Part shown: positions 32,095-39,926 of the stretch, one piece after another
How positions within the stretch are numbered: position 1 is the first letter of the stretch
How the letters are laid out: every line of letters starts with the position of its first letter
Source of the DNA: M3007 sp031398055
GTDB lineage: Bacteria > Bacteroidota > Bacteroidia > Chitinophagales > Saprospiraceae
Assembly: GCA_031398055.1 (NCBI GenBank)
Contig: JANNMS010000029.1
Span: 1 to 64,000 of the forward strand
Reading direction: 5' to 3'
DNA length: 64,000 nt
Made by a program: the position numbers and the translations under genes
Notes under the pieces: model-generated
Database searches by the model: none
What the model was told of the DNA's origin: nothing
Seen by the model: the letters and a program-made list of their open reading frames with translations, nothing else

Positions 32095-33357
32095 TTATTT
32101 TTTTCGTCCAAATTTTTTGTGCGCCATTGAAAAATGCCCTGCGGAAAGTGCTGCGGCGATCGAAATCTCACCGGCCAGCGCGACGGCTGCGCAGATTTCT
32201 GCAAATTTCCGGGCCTTGCCTGCGCCAAAACAATCCATCATTTCGAGGCATTCGCGTTGCGTCGGCAGCCCAGTTCCGCCGCCGACCGTGCCGACAATCA
32301 GGTTGGGCAACGTAACCGAAACGTACAATCCGCCATCTGTCGTCACTTGCATCCGGGTGATTCCGACGGCGGCTTCGGCGACGCAAGCCGCGTCCTGTCC
32401 TGTGGCGATGAACAGGGCGCAAAGTCCGTTTGCGACGTGACCTTGCGCCCCGATTGCACCGGATTGGATGACACCGATGGTCGAGGCTTGCCAATATTCG
32501 GCCATCATTTCGGGGGTGGTTCGTAAAATTTGGGTGACGATTTCGCGGGGCAAATGGACTTCGGCGGCTACTTTTTTGCCACGCACGTTCGAAAAACTGA
32601 GCGCAGTCGCTTTTTTATCGCCAGAATAGTTGCTTTCGATAAACCAGTGCGCCGGTTTGACGGGCGAGTTTGCGATCAAATATTGGCAAATGGCATCGGT
32701 GCAGAGCGTGACCATGTTTTGCCCCGAGGCATCGCCGGTCGTATATTCAAAAGTGAGGATAAGTTGGTTGCCTTCGATGGTGCTTTTCACGTCTTCGAGG
32801 CGTGCAAATCGGCTGTGCTCGGCGATGATTCCGGGCATCAAATCGCGCTGCATCAGTACCCAAGAAATGAAAGTGCCGAGTTCGGCGATGTCGTGGAATT
32901 TGAAAATCGGACTGCGCTGCACCCCTTCGATCAGACAAATCGAAGTGATGCCGCCAGCCATCCGGCTTGCCCGCGCTCCCCGATCATAAGATGCGACCAG
33001 CGCACCTTCGCTCGTGGCGAGCGGGACGAAAAAATCGCCTCGCGCGGCTCCACCTATTATATGTAGCGGCCCAATGACGCCAACCGGGACTTGTGCCATG
33101 CCGATGTAGTTTTCGATGTTGCCGTGCAGGCTTTCGATGTCGGTGAGTTGGTTTTGCCCGGTCAGATGCTCGAAACGGATGTTTTTTTCGGCCAAAAAAT
33201 CGAGGCGGGCTTGCACATTTTCGGCATTGGTTTCACCAGTCGGCAGGCGTTCGACGGGCAATTTGCCGGGCGTTTTTGCGCGGATATCGGCAATCAGTTT
33301 TTCGGCATCGGGGATGAGGTTGTAAAAGCGGATGGCACGTTCGGAAGAGTTTGGCAT
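32095..33357 (-). CDS. HMG-CoA reductase (mevalonate pathway)
   Basis: A 420-residue cytosolic reductase that makes mevalonate from HMG-CoA. The catalytic set of the class I-type enzyme is visible: E117 in ATSEGALVAS, K248 in NYSGDKKATALSF, D322 in ATGQDAACVAEA and H413 in SAGHFSMAHKKFGR; the cofactor-side motifs DASGQNMV (about 209-216) and VGTVGGGT are also present. There is no membrane anchor, as is normal for prokaryotic forms. It heads the minus-strand cluster containing UbiA, with a 138-bp AT-rich gap between them, so the two may have separate promoters. It would supply isoprenoid precursors for UbiA substrates. Confidence 0.95.
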   Translation of the reverse strand: MPNSSERAIRFYNLIPDAEKLIADIRAKTPGKLPVERLPTGETNAENVQARLDFLAEKNIRFEHLTGQNQLTDIESLHGNIENYIGMAQVPVGVIGPLHIIGGAARGDFFVPLATSEGALVASYDRGARASRMAGGITSICLIEGVQRSPIFKFHDIAELGTFISWVLMQRDLMPGIIAEHSRFARLEDVKSTIEGNQLILTFEYTTGDASGQNMVTLCTDAICQYLIANSPVKPAHWFIESNYSGDKKATALSFSNVRGKKVAAEVHLPREIVTQILRTTPEMMAEYWQASTIGVIQSGAIGAQGHVANGLCALFIATGQDAACVAEAAVGITRMQVTTDGGLYVSVTLPNLIVGTVGGGTGLPTQRECLEMMDCFGAGKARKFAEICAAVALAGEISIAAALSAGHFSMAHKKFGRKK

Positions 33358-33504
33358 AATTTAAATTGACGGCGGACGGCAGTCGATGGACGGCTGGCGG
33401 CCACGCGATTTTCATTTGATGAGAGAATTTTGGGCGAAGATGGATTAGCCAGATGAATTTTTTAGGGTAATTATTCAAATCAAAAAAAGGTAACTGGAAC
33501 AGTT

Positions 33505-33606
33505 TACTTAGTTTTATATAATTCTATATAGTTTTATGGAAAATTATTTTTTAGGAGAAATATTTTTATATAAAAATCCATACTTTCATGTAGAACTATA
33601 CATTTG
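33505..33606 (+). promoter_or_regulatory. parA promoter region with AT-rich inverted motifs
   Basis: Holds ttagttttatataattctatatag (33509-33532, cited here in parts as gttttatata and attctatatag), a tatatagttttat word, and a tgtagaacta word that runs into the -7 box TACATTTG at 33599-33606. The box is identical to that of the rep gene. Overlap of the motif with the promoter suggests autoregulation by the ParA partner protein. Confidence 0.45.
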
Positions 33607-33650
33607 TGCGGTTCAAACCTCTAAAAATTCATCACTAAACACTGAATAAA

Positions 33651-34304
33651 ATGATTCTTGCAGTTACCAATTTGAAAGGCGGCGTGGGCAAAACGACTTT
33701 GACGACCAATATCGCGGTCGGTTTTGCGCACCGCGGCTACAATGTTTGTATCGTGGATACCGATCTCGGCCAACAATCTTCGATGGAGTGGGGCGGAAAC
33801 CGGGATGAAAACCTGCCAAAAGTGCCGGTTTACGGCATTCAGGCAAAGCAATTGAACAAGGACGTGGCCGAATTGGAAAAACGGTTCGACCTCGTGGTAA
33901 TTGACGGGACGCCGCAAATTGACGAAATCGCAGACCGCACGATTTTGGCGAGCGATATTTTGATCATTCCGCTGACGCCGAGTTTGTACGATTTTCGAGG
34001 ATTCGAGCGGTTTTTGGAGCGGTACGAAAAAATCAAGGACACGAAAGCTGAAATCGGGCGGCGGGTCGAAGCCTACGTTTTGATGAACCGGGTGAACGAA
34101 ACGGCCAACGTGACGAAAGAAATCGAACAGGCTTTGGCGAGTTACGATGTGAAAAAATTGGAAAGCAAAATTGTGCACCGCGTGGCTTATGTCGATTCGG
34201 CGAGCGAGGGAAAAGGCGTGACCGAATACCGCGACCCGAAAGCCAAAGCCGAAATCGAAAAATTGGTGGACGAACTTTTGGTTTTGATGACTAATTTTAA
34301 GTAA
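33651..34304 (+). CDS. parA: ParA-family partition ATPase
   Basis: A 217-residue ATPase of the small (type Ib-like) ParA family. The deviant Walker A motif is KGGVGKTT (residues 9-16), Walker A' is VDTDLGQQSSMEW, and Walker B lies in DLVVIDGTPQIDE. There is no N-terminal DNA-binding extension, as expected for ParAs that work with a small ribbon-helix-helix protein. ParA forms DNA-dependent gradients that separate plasmid copies. A gene for such a small protein follows after a 364-bp AT-rich gap, and the Rep_3 initiator lies 1.1 kb downstream, so this is the partition gene of a plasmid-type replicon. Confidence 0.93.
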   Translation: MILAVTNLKGGVGKTTLTTNIAVGFAHRGYNVCIVDTDLGQQSSMEWGGNRDENLPKVPVYGIQAKQLNKDVAELEKRFDLVVIDGTPQIDEIADRTILASDILIIPLTPSLYDFRGFERFLERYEKIKDTKAEIGRRVEAYVLMNRVNETANVTKEIEQALASYDVKKLESKIVHRVAYVDSASEGKGVTEYRDPKAKAEIEKLVDELLVLMTNFK

Positions 34305-34668
34305 AACTATATAAAAATGCTGCTTTCTATTTAAAACTATATTTTTCTACATAAAAAGATGTAGTTCACTGTATTTTTACATAAAATTACTTGCCGAAAA
34401 TTTCCAAATCACCCGTTTTAGAATTTTTGAACAGGTCGAGTTTGAAGTTTGGCTTATCTAATTTTTAATCTAAAAAAATTTGTCTGGAAAAATTAGGCGT
34501 TGGAAGTTCTAAAAAATAAAATCGCTTAAAATCAGAATAATCCAATCGATGAAAAAACTCCAAAAACCAAATTGCCTTAATTTCAAGTAAAAGTAAATAA
34601 TTTTACGGTAAAATATTTACTTTTATTTATTTCTATATAAAAATATTCCTTTTTAAATACTTTTACTT
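34302..34668. other. AT-rich candidate centromere between parA and its partner
   Basis: No gene was found here. The sequence carries taaaactatata at 34302-34313, taaaactatatt at 34332-34343, a gatgtagttc word near 34358-34367, and a cluster of gtaaaa/tttac words at 34586-34667. Another taaaactatata lies at 34973-34984. Such repeated short motifs beside parA and a ribbon-helix-helix gene are typical of partition sites; the assignment is inferred. Confidence 0.4.
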
Positions 34669-34947
34669 ATGTCTGGAAAAAAACCAATCCTTCCAAAAAC
34701 TTCCGTTTTGCCAAAAACGAGTGCCCCGATTCCCGAATCTGAAAAAAAAGTGGTGGAAGAAGAAATTGCGCTGCGCAACATTCGGAAACGCGACCGGAAT
34801 GCCGGGGCGGGCGTCCACAAAACGACGATTGAAATTCCCGGAGAATATTACACGCTTATTGAACAAGAATTGTCCGACAATTATGAGACGTTTAAAGGTT
34901 TCATCATGCGGCTGGTGAAAAAGCATTTTGATGAAAAGGGTAAATAG
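34669..34947 (+). CDS. Small ribbon-helix-helix ParA partner
   Basis: A 92-residue protein with a lysine/proline-rich flexible N-terminus (about 1-45) and a C-terminal ribbon-helix-helix-like domain (about 48-90: VHKTTIEIPGEYYTLIEQEL, then FKGFIMRLVKKHFD). This layout, with a basic mobile tail that contacts ParA and an RHH domain that binds the centromere, is that of ParG/Omega-type partition proteins. Position after parA and before rep supports the call; sequence similarity to named families is too weak to give a symbol. It may also repress parA by binding the AT-rich repeats. Confidence 0.65.
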   Translation: MSGKKPILPKTSVLPKTSAPIPESEKKVVEEEIALRNIRKRDRNAGAGVHKTTIEIPGEYYTLIEQELSDNYETFKGFIMRLVKKHFDEKGK

Positions 34948-35050
34948 TGGATAGTTTTTACGGAGTTTCATGTAAAACTATATAATTCTACGGGTCGCAG
35001 CGCACGGCGGCAAAAAATCTATCCTGTTTTTTTCCTTTTAATTTTGATTG

Positions 35051-35104
35051 GCCAAATTGGAAAACCAAACACCTTTTCAAAAGTGTTTGGTTTTCTAATT
35101 TGGC
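35051..35104. terminator. Strong hairpin between partition and origin regions
   Basis: gccaaatt-ggaaaaccaaacac pairs with gtgtttggttttc-taatttggc around cttttcaaaa. It is followed by tttcttttt, so it can end transcripts from the ribbon-helix-helix gene before they enter the iterons. Confidence 0.7.
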
Positions 35105-35239
35105 TTTCTTTTTGGGAAGCATCAACATCAGCAAAAAAATTTGTTTGATGATGTTTAAGTTTTTAAAAAACAGTTTAACCTTTTTAATGTATTTCAACCG
35201 CCACAACGTTTTCATTTTCAACAAGTTACGCCATTTTTT

Positions 35240-35410
35240 ATCACCATTTGCGGGGTTAAATATCACCATTTGCGGGGTCAGTTATCACCATTTGCGGGTT
35301 TAAGTATCACAAAAAGCGGGGTGTGTTATCTCAATTTGCGGGGTCAACTATCTCAATTTGCGGGGCGTCTATCACAAAAAGCGGGTTGAAATATCACAAA
35401 AAGCGGGAAA
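35240..35410. repeat. Replication origin: eight 18-bp iterons, 22-bp period
   Basis: Starts at 35240, 35262, 35284, 35306, 35328, 35350, 35371 and 35393; all intervals are 22 bp except one of 21. Consensus: tatcWcMaWWWgcggggt. Three subtypes occur: caccatttg (first three), cacaaaaag (4, 7, 8) and ctcaatttg (5, 6). The array directly precedes the Rep_3 initiator gene, and the last iteron covers the -33 region of its promoter. These are binding sites for the initiator and mark oriV; the two-turn period puts all of them on one face of the helix. Confidence 0.93.
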
Positions 35411-35418
35411 CCCATTTT

Positions 35419-35426
35419 ACATTTGC
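35419..35426 (+). promoter_or_regulatory. rep -7 box TACATTTG
   Basis: Matches TAnnTTTG, lies 18 bp before the rep ATG and is identical to the parA box. The upstream promoter element would fall within the eighth iteron, so initiator binding should repress rep. Confidence 0.5.
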
Positions 35427-35444
35427 CCACTAAACTTTTGAATC

Positions 35445-36941
35445 ATGCGCAGAAGTCTCGAAGATATCAAGCAAAACAGGGGCGACCTTGTCATCATCCG
35501 AAAAACGAACGACCTGATTGAGGCTCGTTATAAAATGTCGATGTGGGAAGTGCGGGTTTGGGATAAATTCTTGTCGTTGATGCGGCATGAAAAGGAAATC
35601 GGCGACGAATACAAGGTTGAAATCAACGAAATCATCCGAAATTACCAGTTGGAGGGCGACAAACGGGCGTTTCAACGGATAATTCAGGCCGCCCACAGCC
35701 TTCAAGACAGATATATTACGGACTCGGCGATTTCGCGGGACGAGTTGCGGCACTTGCGCAGCCACGTTTTTGCTTCGATTGAGGTGGTAATTACCCGGAA
35801 CGGCGACAGTCATATTCTTTTCGAGGTTCCGAAAAAATTGAAGCCAATTTTAAAAGCAAACCGCGAGCGGTACAAGGATTTTTTGCTGGAAAATTTTGTG
35901 GGGATGTCCAGTTTTTACTCAAAAAGGATGTACGAAATCCTGAAACAGTACGAATTTATCGGTCACCGCGTGATTTTGGTGGACGACCTGCGCAACGTAT
36001 TGGCCATCGGCGAGGACGAATATAAATTGTACGGCCACTTCAAAAAACGGGTCGTTGAAAAGGCGCAAGAAGATTGCGCGCGCTGCTCGGACATCACTTT
36101 TGACTTCGAAGAAGTGAAAAAGGGTAGGGCGGTACATTCCCTGAAATTTATTATCCACTCAAATGCACCGCGAAAAATGGCACGTTTGGCCTTGGCGGCG
36201 AGCGGTTCGCCTGCGGAACGGTTTCCCAAAAATCGAAAAAAAGGGTACAACGGCCCTGATTTATTCAGCCAAGCGATTGAAATTTTGCCAGAATTGGGGC
36301 AATTGCCCGAAATCACGCCGCACGAAGAGGTGTCGGTGAACCCACTTTTTTTGAAATTTTTCACCAGATTAAACGAATGGTGGGGCCTGGAAGACGAGGA
36401 ATTTACCCGCCGATTGGACGGAAAAACTGCCGACGAAATCGAAAACGCCATCGCATTTACCAAAGAAAGGATAAAAGCGGGCAAGGCTTTCAATCCGGCG
36501 GGTGTGTTTTTGGATGCCTTGTCGAAAGGCCACAAAACGCCCGAACAAATCCGCGAAGCCAAAGAAATTGCCCAAAAACAACGGGCGGCGGAGCGTGAAC
36601 TGCACATCAAAAAATTGGTGGAAGACTACGACAAACTGCTCGAACAATACGCAGCCGGCATCCGAGAAACGGTGCGGAACATTACTTCCGAGACCCCCGA
36701 AGTCACCGAAGAAGTGGTGCGCGAGATAAAAACTTCGCAAAGTATTTTGGGAAATAGGCAAATCAAAACCTATTCGGTCGAGGAATTTCGGAAAGACCCG
36801 GTGCTGCGGGGCATGGTGATTTCAGCGATTATGGAAAAATTCCCGGAACGTTTTCAGTATTTGCGGGAAGAAATTGCGCCGGCGGTCGAGGCGGCGAAGG
36901 CGAAGGTTTTGGCGATCGAACCGGGGCATCATTTTCAGTAG
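35445..36941 (+). CDS. Rep_3-family replication initiator
   Basis: A 498-residue plasmid initiator of the Rep_3 (PF01051) family. Winged helix 1 (about 20-150) shows EARYKMSMWEVRVWDKFLSL, and YITDSAISRDELRHL with the beta-strand SHILFEVPKKLKPIL; winged helix 2 (about 155-255) shows SFYSKRMYEILKQYEF, VILVDDLRNVL, DEYKLYGHFKKRVVEKAQED and SLKFIIHSN. A long C-terminal extension (about 256-498) with charged helices is not part of the core family and makes this protein much longer than common 250-350-residue initiators. It binds the iterons just upstream, recruits the helicase and probably represses itself. Confidence 0.93.
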   Translation: MRRSLEDIKQNRGDLVIIRKTNDLIEARYKMSMWEVRVWDKFLSLMRHEKEIGDEYKVEINEIIRNYQLEGDKRAFQRIIQAAHSLQDRYITDSAISRDELRHLRSHVFASIEVVITRNGDSHILFEVPKKLKPILKANRERYKDFLLENFVGMSSFYSKRMYEILKQYEFIGHRVILVDDLRNVLAIGEDEYKLYGHFKKRVVEKAQEDCARCSDITFDFEEVKKGRAVHSLKFIIHSNAPRKMARLALAASGSPAERFPKNRKKGYNGPDLFSQAIEILPELGQLPEITPHEEVSVNPLFLKFFTRLNEWWGLEDEEFTRRLDGKTADEIENAIAFTKERIKAGKAFNPAGVFLDALSKGHKTPEQIREAKEIAQKQRAAERELHIKKLVEDYDKLLEQYAAGIRETVRNITSETPEVTEEVVREIKTSQSILGNRQIKTYSVEEFRKDPVLRGMVISAIMEKFPERFQYLREEIAPAVEAAKAKVLAIEPGHHFQ

Positions 36942-36945
36942 TTTA

Positions 36946-37037
36946 CTTTTCAAATTTCAAATTAAATATTTCAAATTTCAAATTGAAAAATATTTTCTAA
37001 TTTGAAATTTGAAATATTTAATTTGAAATTTGAAAAG
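36946..37037. repeat. Perfect 39-bp-arm hairpin between convergent genes
   Basis: Arms 36946-36984 and 36999-37037 match at all 39 positions around a 14-nt loop. Composition is almost pure caaattt/aaatttg. It separates rep from the convergent T9SS gene and may terminate both, but size and perfection place it with the hairpin family. Confidence 0.9.
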
Positions 37038-37038
37038 A

Positions 37039-39759
37039 TTATTTGACCACCAAACTCGCTGTCCGCCACCCATCTCCAATTTTTACCAACAAAAAATAAA
37101 CCCCCGCCGGCCACTCCGCCACCTCGATTTTTAGCAATTTTTCACGGTCAAAAATTTTATCAAAAACCAAACGACCCGCCGCGTCGGTCGCCCGGATTCC
37201 TGAAATTCCGGCAGGCGAATCGGTTTCAACAAAAAATTCGCGGTCGGCAGTGTTTGGGTAAATTTTTACAGTACCGAAGTTTTCCCTGCTGTTTTTGGTT
37301 GAAATGAGGCAAGAATCAATGACTTCTGCGGTTTGGCTGGCGGTGCAGCCGTTCAAACCGGTGGCGATGACCGTGTAATTTCCCGGTTTTTCAACCAAAA
37401 CAGGCTCGTTCGGCGGCCAACCGAATGTCTGCCATGCAAAAGTGACGTTTGAATTGGGTGAAAAAGGCGTCAAAATGGTGGTCGGCGAATCGCAAGTCAG
37501 GATGGTTTTTCCCAAAATTTCGAAAACGGGCAAGGCTTTGTCCTCGGTCACGGCGATGGTTTGGCTGCTTTTGCAACCATTTTGGCCGGTGGCGACGACC
37601 GTAAAATTTCCGGGCGACGAAAAATTCCCGTTGCCATTTTCCCATGCAAAAATGACGTTTGGATTGGGCGAAATGGGCGTCAAAATGGTGTTCGGAAAAG
37701 CACAGGTCAAAACGGTATTTCCCAAAGTTTCGAAAACCGGCGGGGTAAGATTAGCCAAAACGGTGATGATTTTGCTTGCAAAACAACAATTTTCCGAGTC
37801 GAAAACCGAAAAAGTGTAATCTCCCGGTACGGTGGCCGTCGCGGTTTTTTGGGTGCTCGAAAAACCGCCCGGGCCGCTCCACAAAAAAGTCGCGCCCGGC
37901 GTGGTTGAATTTCCAAAAAGGGTGGCCATCGGCTGGTCGCAGGTGATTTCGCCGGACGACGAGGCGGAAATTTGCGGCAGCGAAATATTTTGGTTGACCA
38001 AAATTTCGCGTACCCGAAAACACCCGGTTGCCGTGTCGGTGGCCGTGAGTTGGTATTTTCCAGGAAAATTGACAAAAATATCGCCGTCCGACGAGGTGTA
38101 ATTATTTGGTCCAGACCACGAAAAAACGAGTCCGGCGGGCTGGTTTTCAATCAAAATATTTGCTGACGGCGAGCAGCAACTCAAAATTCCAGCCGACAAA
38201 TCGAAGTCCGGCGCACCGCTGCCAACGGTTCCGACCAGCACCGAATCCATTGATTTACAACCATTTGACGAAGTCGCCGACAAAAAATACCAGCCCGGAT
38301 CTTGAATTACTGGCATCGAATCGGTGCTCGAAAAACCAGTCGGGCCCGTCCATTTCCAAATCGCGGGCGAGGGCTGGACAATTGCCGAAATTTGAAAAGA
38401 TTGGACATGACAGCCGTCAAAATTTTGGGTCGGAAAACTGATTTTCGGCTGCTGGCCGAAACTGATTGAAATCGTGTCGGCAACCGTGCAAGTCGTCGCG
38501 CCGGAACTTGCCGAAACTTTCAAAATGTATTTACCCGGTTGATTTACAGTGATTTGCGAACCCGTGCCGAGCAATTGACCTTGCCCGTCGAACCATTTTT
38601 TGACGCCTTGCGACGGCACGGAATTCAAAACCAAATTTGAGTTTTGGCAAAAAACGGTGTCATTTACCAAAATTTCCGCCATCGGATTGAAAACCAAAAG
38701 TTGCCCGGTGACCGTCGAATCGCAGCCCTGCCACGACTGGCAAGTGACTTGAAACGGCCCCGGTTGGTCAATTTTTTGACCGCAAATCGAAATGGAATCT
38801 CCAAAACAAATGGATTTCGGCTGCAAAACTTTAATAATAGGTGGCTTGACGATGCATTGTTGCCGTACTAGGCTATCGCAACCCAACCACGATTGGTAAA
38901 CAAATTGATTGAATCCGTTAAAGCAATCGCCCCCTGCATCTTCAAAACAATAAGTAATCGGCGGCAAATTGGTCGGCGGGATGGGCGTGACGGTCACGAC
39001 TCTGCAAATTTGTTTCGGCTGAGCGCAGCTGTTTGCTACCTGCACACATACTTGGCCGCTGGAACTTCCGAAAGTGATGTCCACTTCCCGGCCATTTTCG
39101 GCGGGCAAAATTTCGAGCGGCGGCACTTGACCATTGATTAACGCGCCGGGCGGGGCATTCCAAACGTAAATGCCCGCGCCCGAAACGGGCGGAATTTGAT
39201 ATTTTACCGTTGCGCCGGGACAAACGACGGTCAATCCTTGCATGGGGCCGGGGTTTCCGAGCGGCGGGGGCGACACCGCGTTTGGCGGGTCGACGGTCAA
39301 ATTGAATTGACACTGGTCGCCCGCAAAACCGTCAATCACCAAAAAATAATTGTGGCCAGGAATCATGGAGTTCACGGAAATTACCGCTGGGGTATCTGCG
39401 AAGCCCGAACCACCAACAAAACAAGCAATTGGAATGCTGCCGCAATTTTCTATCAATGCAATTTGCACCCCATTTCCATCCGTGCAATTGGTTGCGAGCG
39501 CGGTAAAAGTGGCTGAACTGGCACCAGCGACGAAGCCGAGCCACTGTTCATTTTCAATCGTTCCGCAAAAACCAGGCACGCTGCCAGCGGTGTATCCGGC
39601 GGTTGTGCTGTTGATTCCATCGAAATTGCAATAAATGCAGGCTTCCGAGCAGTTGTCGGCGGGCGGGAAAAAATTGGACGGGCAGGGTGGGGGGAGTTGG
39701 GCAAAAATTTTTGCAGCGAAAAAAATGAGGCAGACCAGGGTGGGGAAAATTGACTTCAT
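37039..39759 (-). CDS. T9SS-exported PKD/Ig-like repeat protein
   Basis: A 906-residue secreted protein. Signal peptide about 1-20 (AKIFAQ). The first domain (about 22-155) is a cysteine-containing adhesin-like module (DNCSEACIYCNFDGI, HNYFLVIDGFAGDQCQFNL). From about 170 there are repeated Ig/PKD-like modules in which WSGP/WTGP (FSWSGPNNYTSSDG, FLWSGPGGFSSTQK) precedes a GxY..t.td..GC closing strand. The C-terminus (about 825-906: IYPNTADREFFVETD, DAAGRLVFDK, WPAGVYFLLVK) is a T9SS sorting domain. The role is likely adhesion or matrix, inferred from architecture only. It is convergent with rep across a perfect hairpin. Confidence 0.9.
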   Translation of the reverse strand: MKSIFPTLVCLIFFAAKIFAQLPPPCPSNFFPPADNCSEACIYCNFDGINSTTAGYTAGSVPGFCGTIENEQWLGFVAGASSATFTALATNCTDGNGVQIALIENCGSIPIACFVGGSGFADTPAVISVNSMIPGHNYFLVIDGFAGDQCQFNLTVDPPNAVSPPPLGNPGPMQGLTVVCPGATVKYQIPPVSGAGIYVWNAPPGALINGQVPPLEILPAENGREVDITFGSSSGQVCVQVANSCAQPKQICRVVTVTPIPPTNLPPITYCFEDAGGDCFNGFNQFVYQSWLGCDSLVRQQCIVKPPIIKVLQPKSICFGDSISICGQKIDQPGPFQVTCQSWQGCDSTVTGQLLVFNPMAEILVNDTVFCQNSNLVLNSVPSQGVKKWFDGQGQLLGTGSQITVNQPGKYILKVSASSGATTCTVADTISISFGQQPKISFPTQNFDGCHVQSFQISAIVQPSPAIWKWTGPTGFSSTDSMPVIQDPGWYFLSATSSNGCKSMDSVLVGTVGSGAPDFDLSAGILSCCSPSANILIENQPAGLVFSWSGPNNYTSSDGDIFVNFPGKYQLTATDTATGCFRVREILVNQNISLPQISASSSGEITCDQPMATLFGNSTTPGATFLWSGPGGFSSTQKTATATVPGDYTFSVFDSENCCFASKIITVLANLTPPVFETLGNTVLTCAFPNTILTPISPNPNVIFAWENGNGNFSSPGNFTVVATGQNGCKSSQTIAVTEDKALPVFEILGKTILTCDSPTTILTPFSPNSNVTFAWQTFGWPPNEPVLVEKPGNYTVIATGLNGCTASQTAEVIDSCLISTKNSRENFGTVKIYPNTADREFFVETDSPAGISGIRATDAAGRLVFDKIFDREKLLKIEVAEWPAGVYFLLVKIGDGWRTASLVVK

Positions 39760-39843
39760 CGTTCTGATTTTTTTGATGATTGGATAATCCAGGGTAGACC
39801 TTTTTTGCAGGAAAATCGCTGTTCGGGCGAGGTAAAATGTCGG

Positions 39844-39920
39844 AATCAGAATTTTCGGGATTTTAGGATTTTCAAAATTAGCAGCATTTTGTAAATCCTA
39901 AAATCCTGTAAATTCTGATT
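39844..39920. repeat. Intergenic hairpin, 34-bp arms, 9-nt loop
   Basis: Arms 39844-39877 and 39887-39920 pair with three mismatches. It lies between two minus-strand genes, ending six bases from the stop of the NtrY-like kinase gene, and could serve as that gene's terminator. Confidence 0.8.
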
Positions 39921-39926
39921 TGGACT

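Noticed and set aside
34988..35269. Minus-strand open frame of 93 codons in the origin region
   Set aside because: Runs through the terminator hairpin and into the iterons; lysine/leucine-rich with no pattern. More likely noncoding origin DNA.
35240..35410. Regularly spaced repeats as a CRISPR array
   Set aside because: The period is 22 bp with 4-bp gaps, far too short for spacers, no cas genes are present, and a Rep_3 gene follows; these are iterons.
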